Translations under genes and position numbers: made by a program
Shown here: positions 41,977 through 50,900 of the stretch, piece after piece
How the letters are laid out: every line of letters begins with the position of its first letter
Position numbering within the stretch: position 1 is the first letter of the stretch
The notes under the pieces: model-generated
The model's database searches: none
Told to the model about the DNA's origin: nothing
The model's input: only the letters and a program-made list of their open reading frames with translations
Origin: Mycobacterium sp. 852014-52450_SCH5900713
GTDB lineage: Bacteria > Actinomycetota > Actinomycetes > Mycobacteriales > Mycobacteriaceae
Direction of reading: 5' to 3'
Length of the DNA: 64,000 nt
Assembly (NCBI RefSeq): GCF_001667075.1
Contig: NZ_LZIL01000069.1
Span: 1-64,000 of the forward strand

Positions 41977-42034
41977 GCCTGACTCTCCTAAACCTGGTCC
42001 TTATCGCGCGCCTGCGCATGCCGCGGGTGCGCGT

Positions 42035-43066
42035 TCATCGAGCACCCAGGACTTCGCCGATATATAGGGCAACCGCGGCGACGCTGGCGATAGTTCCCGG
42101 ATAGTCCATCCGGGTGGGCCCCAGCACACCCATTCCGCCGAAGACGGTGTCGGAGGTGCCGTAGGCGGTGGTCACCATCGAGGTGCCCGCCATTTGCTCG
42201 GCGGCAGTCTCATGGCCGATGCGCACCGTCACCTTACCGGCTTCCTGCTGGGCCGCCAGCAACCGCAGCACCACCACCTGCTCCTCCAGCGCTTCCAGGA
42301 TGGAGCGCAGCGAGCCCCCGAAATCCGCGGCGTTGCGCGTCAGGTTGGCGGTCCCGCCCATCAGCAAGCGTTCTTCGGTGTGTTCCACCAACGACTCGAG
42401 CAACACCGTCGCCGAGCGGCCGACGGCGTCGCCCAGGCCGTCCGGGGCGCGGAGCTGTCCGGCCAGGTCCGCGACGGCGATCGAGGCCGCCGAGAGCTTC
42501 TTGCCGACCAACGCCTGTCCGAGCATCTCGCGGAGCTGGGACAGCTGGTGATCGTCGATGACGTCGCCGAGTTCGACGATGCGCTGATCCACGCGACCGG
42601 TGTCGGTGATGACCACCATCAGCAGGCGGGCCGGGGTCAGTGCGATCACTTCCAGATGACGCACGGTGGACGACGTCAGCGTCGGGTATTGGACCACCGC
42701 CACCTGACGGGTGAGCTGGGCCAGTAGGCGTACCGCCCGGCGCAGCACGTCGTCGAGGTCGACACCGGAGTCCAGAAAGCTCAGGATCGCGCTGCGCTCG
42801 GCCGAGGACAGCGGCTTGACGTCGTGGAGCCGGTCGACGAATTCTCGGTAGCCCTTCTCCGTGGGCACGCGTCCGGAGCTGGTGTGCGGCTGCGTGATGT
42901 AGCCCTCGGCCTCGAGCACCGCCATGTCGTTGCGGACGGTCGCGGACGAGACGCCCAAGTTATGACGCTCCACCAGACTCTTGGAACCGATGGGCTCCTT
43001 GGTGGCAACGAAATCGGCGACGATGGCACGCAGCACCTCGAAGCGACGATCGTCGGCACTTCCCAC
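42035..43066 (-). CDS. hrcA: Heat-inducible transcription repressor HrcA
   Basis: 343 aa, same length as Rv2374c. N-terminal winged helix (LRAIVADFVATKEPIGSKSL, GVSSATVRNDMAVLEAEGYI), then the HrcA domain with YREFVDRLHDVKPLSSAER and VVTTAYGTSDTVFGGMGVLGP-type GAF-like region. Represses groES/groEL through the CIRCE element. Start GTG with GGGAGGTGAC just upstream. No complete CIRCE palindrome was seen near this gene. Confidence 0.96.
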   Translation of the reverse strand: MGSADDRRFEVLRAIVADFVATKEPIGSKSLVERHNLGVSSATVRNDMAVLEAEGYITQPHTSSGRVPTEKGYREFVDRLHDVKPLSSAERSAILSFLDSGVDLDDVLRRAVRLLAQLTRQVAVVQYPTLTSSTVRHLEVIALTPARLLMVVITDTGRVDQRIVELGDVIDDHQLSQLREMLGQALVGKKLSAASIAVADLAGQLRAPDGLGDAVGRSATVLLESLVEHTEERLLMGGTANLTRNAADFGGSLRSILEALEEQVVVLRLLAAQQEAGKVTVRIGHETAAEQMAGTSMVTTAYGTSDTVFGGMGVLGPTRMDYPGTIASVAAVALYIGEVLGAR

Positions 43067-43103
43067 TCGTTGTCACCTCCCTGAGCCGCGCTGACCCGGG
43101 TCC

Positions 43104-43109
43104 ATTTTA
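43104..43109 (-). promoter_or_regulatory. Candidate -10 of hrcA promoter
   Basis: On the minus strand TAAAAT is a near-consensus mycobacterial -10. It would give a 5' UTR of roughly 30 nt including the RBS of hrcA. A TTAGCAC half-site lies about 14 nt further upstream (43123-43129 on the other strand). The -35 is weak. Confidence 0.4.
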
Positions 43110-43279
43110 CGGGTCGCAAGCCGTGCTAACCGTTACGGCGGCCGGTTGCCGGGGCCCGAGCGGCGGGCCCCGTGCGGCGGCCGTCGGAATGCGGTGGCGT
43201 CGAGGCTGGCGCCACGTCCTCCGGCTAGCCTGTCCAGCATGAACCGGTCGCGGCATAGGGCGTCGGGAGAGATCCGGCG

Positions 43280-43594
43280 ATGATCTTCAAGGGCGTACGC
43301 GAAGGCAAGCCGTATCCCGAGCACGGGCTGTCCTACCGCGACTGGGCCCAGATTCCGCCGCAGCAGATCCGCCTCGACGAACTGGTCACCACGACCACGG
43401 TGCTCGCGCTGGACCGCCTGCTGTCGGAGGACTCCACCTTCTACGGCGACCTCTTCCCGCACGCGGTGCGGTGGAAGGGCGTCACTTATCTCGAGGACGG
43501 CCTGCACCGCGCGGTCCGCGCGGCGCTGCGCAACCGCACCGTGCTGCACGCGCGGGTGTTCGACATGGACCGGGCGCCGGGGCCGCCCGGCTAG
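43280..43594 (+). CDS. Conserved hypothetical protein (Rv2375-like)
   Basis: 104 aa, same size and context as Rv2375 (between hrcA and cfp2). The sequence (MIFKGVREGKPYPEHGLSYR, IRLDELVTTTTVLALDRLLS, HAVRWKGVTYLEDGLHRAVR) is a small soluble protein without signal peptide or catalytic motif. RBS GGGAGAGA before the ATG. Divergent from hrcA across 213 nt. Its 3' end immediately precedes, and slightly abuts, the candidate ECF41-type promoter of the next gene pair. Confidence 0.75.
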   Translation: MIFKGVREGKPYPEHGLSYRDWAQIPPQQIRLDELVTTTTVLALDRLLSEDSTFYGDLFPHAVRWKGVTYLEDGLHRAVRAALRNRTVLHARVFDMDRAPGPPG

Positions 43595-43597
43595 GCC

Positions 43598-43624
43598 GGT
43601 CACATTTGCGCCGCGCCGGGTGTC
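43598..43624 (+). promoter_or_regulatory. Candidate ECF41-type promoter
   Basis: GGTCACA (43598-43604), a 16-nt spacer, then TGTC (43621-43624). ECF41 sigma factors are known to recognise TGTCACA with a CGTC -10 upstream of the carboxymuconolactone decarboxylase/oxidoreductase gene next to them. This site differs by one base in each half and lies about 50 nt before such a gene. The match was made by eye. Confidence 0.5.
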
Positions 43625-43673
43625 GACTCAGTGAGGACGTTGGTTCACACCACAACTTGCTAGGAGGATCGCC

Positions 43674-44267
43674 ATGTCCCGGTTGCCAGGGGTCTCAGAC
43701 CGAGATGCCGGCCTGGGCGCCAAGATCGCCTTCTTCTTCACCAAGCGCAAGCTGGCGCAGATGACCGGCCTGGAGACGGCCGGGATGCTGGAACCGCTGC
43801 GGATGTATGCGCACATCCCCCGGTTGCTCAACGCCTACGGCAAGCTCGAGCAGGCCGAGTCGAAGCTGGACATCCTCAGCCCCCGCCACCGCGCGCTCGC
43901 GGAGCTCAAGTCGGCGACGACGGTGCGCTGCGAGTACTGCATCGACCTCGGTTCACAGATCGCCCGCCAGTGGGGCATCACCGACGAGGAACTGCTCGCC
44001 CTGGCGGACTATCGCAACGCCTCGTGCTTTTCCGACGTCGACAAGCTGATCCTCGAGTACGCGACCGCGATCAGCCGTACGCCCGTAGAGGTTAGCGATG
44101 AGCTTTTCGACGCGCTGCGCCGGCATTTCGACATCGCCCAACTCGTCGGGCTCACCCACGTCATCACGCTGGGCAACCTGCGCGCCCGCTTCAACCTGGC
44201 GCTCGGAATCGGCTCGTCCGGCTTCTCCGGAAACCGGGTCTGCGCCCTGCCCGAGGGCCGTGGGTGA
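43674..44267 (+). CDS. Carboxymuconolactone decarboxylase/AhpD-like protein
   Basis: 197 aa, all-helical AhpD-like fold. The peroxidatic/redox motif is CEYCIDLGSQIARQWG (C-x2-C near residue 86), preceded by SPRHRALAELKSATTVR. It is probably a thiol-based peroxidase or related oxidoreductase, rather than a true decarboxylase. RBS AGGAGGAT before the ATG. The stop overlaps the GTG of the sigma factor gene by 4 nt, the standard arrangement for ECF41 sigma factors and their partner. Confidence 0.87.
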   Translation: MSRLPGVSDRDAGLGAKIAFFFTKRKLAQMTGLETAGMLEPLRMYAHIPRLLNAYGKLEQAESKLDILSPRHRALAELKSATTVRCEYCIDLGSQIARQWGITDEELLALADYRNASCFSDVDKLILEYATAISRTPVEVSDELFDALRRHFDIAQLVGLTHVITLGNLRARFNLALGIGSSGFSGNRVCALPEGRG

Positions 44268-45130
44268 CCGTGGATGCGTCGGTGACGGCGCGTTTCGAAG
44301 CGGCGAGGCCCCAGCTGGGCGCCATCGCCTACCGCATGCTGGGCTCGATCGACGACGCCCAGGACGCCGTCCAGGAGGCGTGGCTCCGGCTGACCGGCAC
44401 CGCCCGTGACGGCATCGCCAACCTGGACGCCTGGCTCACCACGGTGGTGGCCCGCATCTGTTTGAACATGCTCCGCGACCGCCGGACGCGCGACCTGAGC
44501 GTGGCGCTGCCGGACCCGATCGTGGAGGCCGAAGGCGAATTCGACCCCGAACACCGCGCGATGCTGGCCGACGCGGTCGGGCTGGCGTTGTTCGTGGTGT
44601 TGGACACCCTGCCGCCGGAGCAGCGCCTGGCGTTCGTGCTGCACGACGCCTTCGCCGTGCCGTTCGACCAGATCGCACCCATCGTCGGCCGGACGCCGGA
44701 GGCCACCCGCAAGCTGGCCAGCCGGGCGCGCCGACGCATCGCAGAGGCCGATCCGGACCCCGACGGCGACGCGGCCGCCCAGCGGGAGGCCGTCGACGCC
44801 TTCTTCGCGGCGGGCCGCAGCGGCGACTTCGACCGGCTGTTAGCCGTGCTGCATCCGAATGTGGTGCTGCGCGGCGACTTCGGCCACGGCACCCCCGGTT
44901 TCCGCGCCGAGGGTGCCGCCGCCGTGGCAAGGCTGGCCCGCGGCTACGCGGGCCCGGACCGCGAGGTACGCCCGGCGACCGTCAACGGCGCCGCCGGCGC
45001 GGTCATCTTCGTCGCCGGGCGGGCAACGGCCATCATGGGATTCGTGGTGCGCGGTGGCCTGGTCGTCTCGATAGATGTGCTGGCCGACCCCGCACGCGTC
45101 GCCAACTGCGCGCGGGGCGCAGATCACTGA
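44264..45130 (+). CDS. ECF41-type RNA polymerase sigma factor (SigJ-like)
   Basis: 288 aa. Sigma region 2 (ARPQLGAIAYRMLGSIDDAQDAVQEAWLR, about 10-40), region 4 (LPPEQRLAFVLHDAFAVPFDQIAPIVGRTPEATRKLASRARRR, about 125-165) and a C-terminal SnoaL-like domain (AVDAFFAAGRSGDFDRLLAVLHPNVVL...). ECF41 proteins use this tail as a built-in regulator in place of an anti-sigma factor. The usual WLPEP linker is degenerate here (VALPDPIVEAEG), and the end reads DVLADPARVANC where NPDKL is expected. Overlaps the AhpD-like gene by 4 nt. It is the likely reader of the promoter at 43.6 kb. The ligand or signal is unknown. Confidence 0.9.
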   Translation: MTVDASVTARFEAARPQLGAIAYRMLGSIDDAQDAVQEAWLRLTGTARDGIANLDAWLTTVVARICLNMLRDRRTRDLSVALPDPIVEAEGEFDPEHRAMLADAVGLALFVVLDTLPPEQRLAFVLHDAFAVPFDQIAPIVGRTPEATRKLASRARRRIAEADPDPDGDAAAQREAVDAFFAAGRSGDFDRLLAVLHPNVVLRGDFGHGTPGFRAEGAAAVARLARGYAGPDREVRPATVNGAAGAVIFVAGRATAIMGFVVRGGLVVSIDVLADPARVANCARGADH

Positions 45131-45630
45131 CCGGCGGCCTGCAGCAACTCCATCGCCGATGAGCGCGACAGCACCCAGCCGCCCTGGTTGACGAACGTGA
45201 TGTTCTGGGTAACCGGCGACGCCAGCTTCGGACCGGAGACCGCGACGTCAGCGGTGGCCGAACCGGCCGCGGCCGGCTGGATGTTCGTGACGTTGAACGA
45301 CAGGGGCAGGTCGCCGTTCTTGGCCGCCTTCTGCAGCTTCTTGTCGGCGACGTGCGCCTCGATGCCGCTGATGCCGCCTTGCACCAGGTTGCTCTTGCTG
45401 GAGAAGGAGACGCTCGGGTCGGCCAGGCTGTTCAGCACGCCGGTCAGCTGGTCGGCCGTCGGGACGTCGGCGGCGGCCGGGGCCGGCGCCGGATCCTGCG
45501 GAAGCGGCGCGCCCACCGCGGCCAGCCGCACCTGATCCACTGGCGCCGCGACCGAGGCCAGGCCTGCGGCCGCACCCCCGATGGCGGCGAAGGCTGCCAC
45601 GCTGGTGGCGAGCAACTTAACGGTTTTCAT
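45124..45630 (-). CDS. cfp2: Secreted antigen MTB12/CFP2
   Basis: 168 aa from ATG at 45630 (RBS AAGGGGG), the length I recall for Rv2376c. Sec signal peptide (KTVKLLATSVAAFAAIGGAA), then the conserved DQVRLAAVGAPLPQDPAPAP and DVPTADQLTGVLNSLADPSV. The fold is NTF2-like and low in charge; it ends in FVNQGGWVLSRSSAMELLQA. An abundant culture-filtrate protein of unknown biochemical role. It overlaps the end of the sigma factor gene by 7 nt. A paralogue lies 175 nt upstream on the same strand. Confidence 0.93.
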   Translation of the reverse strand: MKTVKLLATSVAAFAAIGGAAAGLASVAAPVDQVRLAAVGAPLPQDPAPAPAAADVPTADQLTGVLNSLADPSVSFSSKSNLVQGGISGIEAHVADKKLQKAAKNGDLPLSFNVTNIQPAAAGSATADVAVSGPKLASPVTQNITFVNQGGWVLSRSSAMELLQAAGQ

Positions 45631-45805
45631 GGTTCCCCCTTCGACGGGCACGAACTTTGACGGATCCACACATCTGGCGTGGTGTCAGCGCGCCTGCTAC
45701 TCCTGTTGTTTCGCGACTCGGCACGGCTACGTTACGACCAGGCCATATGAAGAAAACATGCACAACCTGTGCGCAGGCTGTGTGGCCGCCCAGAATTCTA
45801 ACCGC

Positions 45806-46330
45806 CTAGTTCGTCGCCGTCGCCGCCTGGATCAGCGCGATGGCGGCGTCGTGTTGCAGGATCCAGTTCCCGCCCTGATTGATGAAGACCAGGTGCTTTT
45901 CCACCGGCCCTGCGAACTTCGGACCCGTGATGGCCACGTCGGCCTGGGCCATGTTCGGACCGGCGGGCGCAATGTTGGTCACCGCGAACGTCTCAGGGAA
46001 GTTCCCGTTGCGGTAGGCCTTGCGCAGATCGTGATCGGCGACGTGCCCCTCGTTGGGGGCGATACCGTTTTCGACCAGGTTGTTCTTGGTCGTGTACGAA
46101 ACGCCCGGATCGGTCGCCTGGGTGCACAGGTTCGACAACTGGTCGGCGGTCGGCAGGGCTCCCGGCGCCGGCGGCGGCGGGGGCGGATCCTGCGGAAGCG
46201 GCGCGCCGACGGCTGCCAGCTGCACCTGATCCATCGGTGCCGCGACGAAAGCGCCACCGGCGGCTCCCCCTACGACGGCGAACGCCGCCACGCCGGTGGC
46301 AAGAGTGGTCATGGTTTTCACGATCTTCAC
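45806..46330 (-). CDS. CFP2/MTB12 paralogue (tandem duplicate)
   Basis: 174 aa from GTG at 46330 with the same AGGGGGAACC leader as cfp2. Same plan: signal peptide (MTTLATGVAAFAVVGGAAGG), then DQVQLAAVGAPLPQDPPPPP, LPTADQLSNLCTQATDPGV and FINQGGNWILQHDAA. Roughly half the residues match cfp2 by eye. It carries one unpaired cysteine (NLCTQ) absent from cfp2. The longer frame to 46405 is rejected. M. tuberculosis has one gene here by recollection, so this looks like a local duplication. Confidence 0.87.
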   Translation of the reverse strand: MKIVKTMTTLATGVAAFAVVGGAAGGAFVAAPMDQVQLAAVGAPLPQDPPPPPPAPGALPTADQLSNLCTQATDPGVSYTTKNNLVENGIAPNEGHVADHDLRKAYRNGNFPETFAVTNIAPAGPNMAQADVAITGPKFAGPVEKHLVFINQGGNWILQHDAAIALIQAATATN

Positions 46331-46432
46331 GGTTCCCCCTTCGATACGCACGAACCGTGGCGGGATCTCAGCGATCTTGTCCCCCAGCAGGTTCCGCGTC
46401 ACCACGGTTTGGTTGGTGTAAGTGTGCCTTGT

Positions 46433-46463
46433 GTGACCGGCGATTGTGTCTCGGGCCGGTCAC
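46433..46463. terminator. Perfect inverted repeat after mbtH (possible terminator)
   Basis: GTGACCGGC (46433-46441) and GCCGGTCAC (46455-46463) form a perfect 9-bp stem with a 13-nt loop, 37 nt past the mbtH stop and about 100 nt upstream of the CFP2-paralogue start on the same strand. No U-tract follows, which is common for mycobacterial intrinsic terminators. It could equally be an operator for the downstream gene. Confidence 0.5.
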
Positions 46464-46499
46464 GTTACGGCGACGCTACGGCGGCGGCGCCTCCGCGTG

Positions 46500-46718
46500 T
46501 TATGAACGACGCTCGATCGATTCCTGCAGACTCTTGGGCCGGATGTCGGACCAGTTTTGCTCGACATACTCCAGGCACTCCGCGCGGCTTGCTTCGCCGA
46601 ACACCACACGCCAGCCCGCCGGGGTGTCGGCGAAGCTCGGCCACAGGCTGTGCTGGTCCTCGCCATTGACGAGCACGAAGAATGTCCCGCTGTCGTCATC
46701 GAAGGGGTTGATGCTCAT
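46500..46718 (-). CDS. mbtH: MbtH-like NRPS chaperone
   Basis: 72 aa. Carries the family signature NGEDQHSLWPSFADTPAGWR and the second Trp segment ECLEYVEQNWSDIRP. MbtH proteins bind the adenylation domains of NRPSs and are needed for their solubility or activity; partners here are MbtE and MbtF (and MbtB outside). The start overlaps the end of mbtG by 23 nt. Last gene of the mbt run. Confidence 0.96.
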   Translation of the reverse strand: MSINPFDDDSGTFFVLVNGEDQHSLWPSFADTPAGWRVVFGEASRAECLEYVEQNWSDIRPKSLQESIERRS

Positions 46719-47991
46719 CGCGTCTCCTAGTCGTGTGCTTGGGCGGGCCCACTAAGCCCCCACTAGTTCCCAATACCCGGTCAGACAACAATCCCAGGCA
46801 GCTCAGGTTCGGAAATCCGGGGCCCTGCGTCAACCCGGACAGATTGGGCAGGAACAGCTTCGGCGTGACGTCCGCGACCGCCAGGTCATAGCCGATCGCT
46901 TCCTGCAGGCTGTCGGCGGTCAGCGGTCCGCCCAGGCCAAGCTCCAGCAAGTCCAGCACGTCCTGGCCGAACAACGACGTGAACCACAGCGGGTCGGCGC
47001 CGGAGCCGTCGATGACCAGGTCGAATCCGTGCACCGTCTCGAGGTTCTCGCTGCCCCGGTTGGTGGACAGGGTCAGCCGGATCTGACCATCCCGGCCCAC
47101 CGCATGGGCCACCCGCCCACGCAAGTGGCGGATTCGGTCGTCGGCCAGCAGCGCCTCCTGCACGTTCGCCGAGAACACCCCGCGGTCGGTGCGGGCCAGC
47201 GCGTCGCGGCGTTCGGCCAGCGTCAGAGCGCTCCAGTCGGTCGGGTCGGAGAACAGCGAGTTCTCGAAGAAGCTCTCCCCGCGGGTGAACAGCGTCACTT
47301 GCGGAGAGATGACGGTGATGGTCGAAACCCGGTGCCGGAACAGTTCGTTGAGCATCGACGCGGCCGTCTCGCCACCGCCGATCACCGCCACCCGCTCGGC
47401 GCTGATCCGATCGTGGCCCGCGGCGCGATCCCAGAACTGGGCGATCGACAGCATGCGCGGATTGCCGGGCAGCAATGATTTCTCGGCCTGCCCCGGCCCC
47501 GTGATCATCAAAGCGTCGGCGTGCACGGTGGCCTCGTGGGTGTGCAGCGTCCACTGGTCGCCACTAACGGCCAGCCGTTCCACCTCACTGTGCACCACGT
47601 TGAGGCCGGTCTGCTCGGCCACCCAACCCAGGTATTGGCTCCACTTGCGATGAGTCGGCGCCGGTCGCCCGCGGTCGACCCATTCGGCGAAGGACGCCGT
47701 GGCGATCAGATAGGACTGCCAGCTGTAGCGGGTCATCCGTTCGTCGAGTTCGGCGTTGCGGCGGGGCACCAGCGCGGAGCGGTACGGGAACCCCACGTCC
47801 TTCTCCGGGCTGGTGCCCAGCCGGTGCGCCCCGTCGGTCCAACCGCCGCTGGCTTGCCAGTTGGCCGCGACGCCGATGCGTTCGACCGCGATCACCTCGG
47901 GGGCATCGACGCCCATCTCGCGCAGCACGGACGCCTTGGCCCCGACCGCAACCGCCTTGGCTCCCGCGCCCACGATCGCAAGCGTGCTCAT
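46696..47991 (-). CDS. mbtG: L-lysine N6-monooxygenase
   Basis: 431 aa from ATG at 47991, same length as Rv2378c; the ATG overlaps the mbtF stop (ATGA). Flavin N-hydroxylating monooxygenase: FAD site TLAIVGAGAKAVAVGAKAS, NADPH site RVAVIGGGETAASMLNEL (near 205), and the substrate-side region LVIDGSGADPLWF. It hydroxylates the lysine side-chain nitrogen that becomes part of the hydroxamate iron ligand. Overlaps mbtH by 23 nt. Confidence 0.95.
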   Translation of the reverse strand: MSTLAIVGAGAKAVAVGAKASVLREMGVDAPEVIAVERIGVAANWQASGGWTDGAHRLGTSPEKDVGFPYRSALVPRRNAELDERMTRYSWQSYLIATASFAEWVDRGRPAPTHRKWSQYLGWVAEQTGLNVVHSEVERLAVSGDQWTLHTHEATVHADALMITGPGQAEKSLLPGNPRMLSIAQFWDRAAGHDRISAERVAVIGGGETAASMLNELFRHRVSTITVISPQVTLFTRGESFFENSLFSDPTDWSALTLAERRDALARTDRGVFSANVQEALLADDRIRHLRGRVAHAVGRDGQIRLTLSTNRGSENLETVHGFDLVIDGSGADPLWFTSLFGQDVLDLLELGLGGPLTADSLQEAIGYDLAVADVTPKLFLPNLSGLTQGPGFPNLSCLGLLSDRVLGTSGGLVGPPKHTTRRRDEHQPLR

Positions 47992-50900
47992 GCCACCACC
48001 TCCCGCAGCGATTCGATCCAAAGACGTTGCAGCTCGGCCACGTCGGTGTCAGCCAGAATGTCCGGCAGCGTGCGCCACTGCGCGGCCAGCACGCGCTGTC
48101 CGTCGAACGTGAGCATGGCGGCCACAATGGTGAGCTCGTGGCGCACCGCCAGCTCCGGCTCCGGCTGCGGCGAAACCCCGGCGAGGAGCTCACGCTCGAG
48201 CGTCAGCAGCCGGGTCCCGCCGGCGGCATGGGCGGCACCGAGGTAGTTCAGCAACAACTGTGGGCCGGGCAACGGGGCGAGGCGTTCGGCGGTGTCGGCA
48301 CGCAGATAACGCAGCAAGCCGTAATCCAGCCCGTCGCCGGGGATCGCCGCCAGCAGCTCCCCCACGTCTCGCGGATCGGCCGATGCCACCCGCACCGGGT
48401 AGATCGAGCTCAGCAGTCCGACGGTGTCGCCGGTGTCGATGGTGTGCGCGCCCGGCCCGTCGACGAGACCGTCTGCGCGGCCATGTGTTTCGAGCGCCAG
48501 CAGCGGCGGCGGCGTGGCCTGATTGCGCGACCGCCGCCACCGCGTCACCGTCGCCGCGGTGGCGGCGACCAGCAGGTGCGGCAACGGCACGCCCGAGTCC
48601 AGCAGTCGGCGCGTGGTATCCGCGTCGGCCGCGATCATGCGGACGTCCAGATCGCGGGCCCGGTCGCGACGCGGATCGACCCGTCGGGCGCCGAGTTCGG
48701 GATCGTCGCCGTCGGACTGGGCGGCCCAGAATTGCACGGTGTCCAGCCGGTGGGCGCGCTCGATGAGCGCGCCGGCCCAGCGTCGGTAGCTCGTATGCTC
48801 CCGGACCGGAGCCGGCGAGTGACCGGTGGCCAAAGCCTCTAAGGCGGCGTCCAATTCGCCGAGCACCACTCGCCACGACGCGGGATCCATCGCCAAGACA
48901 TGGGCGGCCAGCAGCAGGACACTTTGCCCGGCCGGGGGGCGAAGCCACACCGCGGCCAGCAGCGCCCCCCGCTCCGGGTCGAGGCGATCGACGGCGCGTG
49001 CGACGTGATCGGGGACCGCGGCGTGCAGATCGGCGGCGACCTCTACTTCGATGAGGTGGATGTCGGCGGCCTGGGCCGGGACCAGGGTCATGGTCGCGCG
49101 GTCCAGGCGGGCGCGCAGCACCTCATGTCCGGCCACGATGCCGGCCAGCGCGGCGTCCAATTGTTCGCGGGTGACGTGGTCGGGCAGCCGGATGGCTTCG
49201 GTCTGCGCCAGCCGGCGCGGCTCCCCGTGTTCGTAGAGCCAGCGGCCGTTGGGCAGCACCGGCATGGGCTGGGCGCCATTCTCGACATCGCTTGTGGCGG
49301 AGATGGTTTCGGAATCGATGGCGTCGGCCAATTCGCGGACGTTCGCGCACTCGAGGATCAGCCTGGCGCGCAGGGCGATACCCCGCGCCCGCGCCGCCTG
49401 AACCACCGACAGGGCCATGATGCTGTCCAGACCCAGCTGCAGGAAATCCGCGGTGACGTCGATTCGCGGCTGATGCAGAAGTTCGGAAAGCAATTCCGCC
49501 AGTGCGGCTTCCGTGGCTGTTTCGGGTTCGGCTCCGGAAAACGCCTCGGCGGTGTCGAAGGCGCTCAGCGCGGCTTCGTCGAGCTTGCCGTTGGACGTCA
49601 GCGGAATTTCGTCGACCGTGACGATCCGCTGCGGAATCATGTAGCGCGGCAGACGGGAGCCGAGCATGCCGCGCAGTTCGCCCGTCGACGGCGGCCGGGG
49701 CGCCGCACCGGAAATCACCACGTAAGCGGTCAGCCGCGCTCCCGCCTTCGCGCGGCGCACCAGCACTCCGGCGTGCTGGACGGCGGGATGCGATTCGAGC
49801 GCTGCGGCGATCTCGCCGGGCTCGACGCGGTAGCCGCGGATCTTCACCTGCGCATCGGCGCGGCCGACATACTGCAGCGCCCCGTCGGAACCGCGCCGCA
49901 CCAAATCGCCGGTGCGGTACATGCGTTCGCCGAGCGCGAATGGGTCGGCGACGAACCGCTGGCTGGTTTCCGCCGCGCGGCCGAGATAGCCGCGGGCCAG
50001 CTGGGCACCGGCCAGATAGAGCTCACCGGTGGCCCCGAACGGCACCAGACGCAGCGCCGAGTCCAGCACGTAGCCGCGGGTGTGCAGGGTCGGCCGCCCG
50101 ATCGACGGCTCGTCGTGCTCGGTGATGGCGGCCACCACCGCCTCGACCGTGGTTTCGGTGGGGCCGTAGCAGTTGTAGGCCGCCATCCCGGTGCGTGCAC
50201 ACCCTTCGCGGATGAAGGTCCAGGCGGCCTTACCGAGCGCTTCTCCGCCCAGCGCCAGCACCGTCAGCGGAACCGCCGTCAGCAAACCGCACGCCGCGAG
50301 TTGGGCAAACATCGACGGAGTCGTGTCGATCATGTCGACGCCGTGCTCGGCGATGGCCGCGACCAGCGCCTCGGCGTCGGCCTGGGTGGGCTCGTCCACG
50401 ACGTGCACACCGTGGCCGTCGAGCAGCGCGACCAACGGCTGCCAGGCGGCGTCGAATGCAAACGACCACGCGTGCGCGATGCGCAGCGGCCGGCCCAGCC
50501 GGGCGGCCGCCGGCCGCAACACGTTGTCCAGGTGATCGTCGGCGTAGGCAACCACCGCCGCGTGAGTTCCGATGACGCCCTTGGGTTCTCCGGTCGTGCC
50601 CGACGTGAAGACGACATACGCGGCCTGGCCGGGCGCCACCTCGACTGGGCGAAACTTCGTGGCGGAATGGTCACCAGCGACCAGCGACACCTCGTCGAGC
50701 ACGATCGAGGCATTGGATTGACGCACGATCGATTCCACCCGTTCCGGGGGCGTTCCCGGCTCCATCGGCACGCAGACGCCGCCGGCCTTGAGCACCGCGA
50801 GCATCGCGACGACGTACTGCGGCCCCCGGGAAAGCCGGATGGCTACCGGGGTTTCGGGCCGCACCCCCCGCTCCGCCAGCCGGGCTGCCAGGCCGTCGGC

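Noticed and set aside
43113..43135. Possible CIRCE element upstream of hrcA
   Set aside because: Only the half TTAGCAC is present; the matching GAGTGCTAA arm at N9 spacing is missing.
46406..46499. IdeR iron box near the mbt genes
   Set aside because: No TTAGGTTAGGCTAACCTAA-like sequence found between mbtH and cfp2 genes or elsewhere in the visible mbt run; the operon promoter lies beyond 64000.
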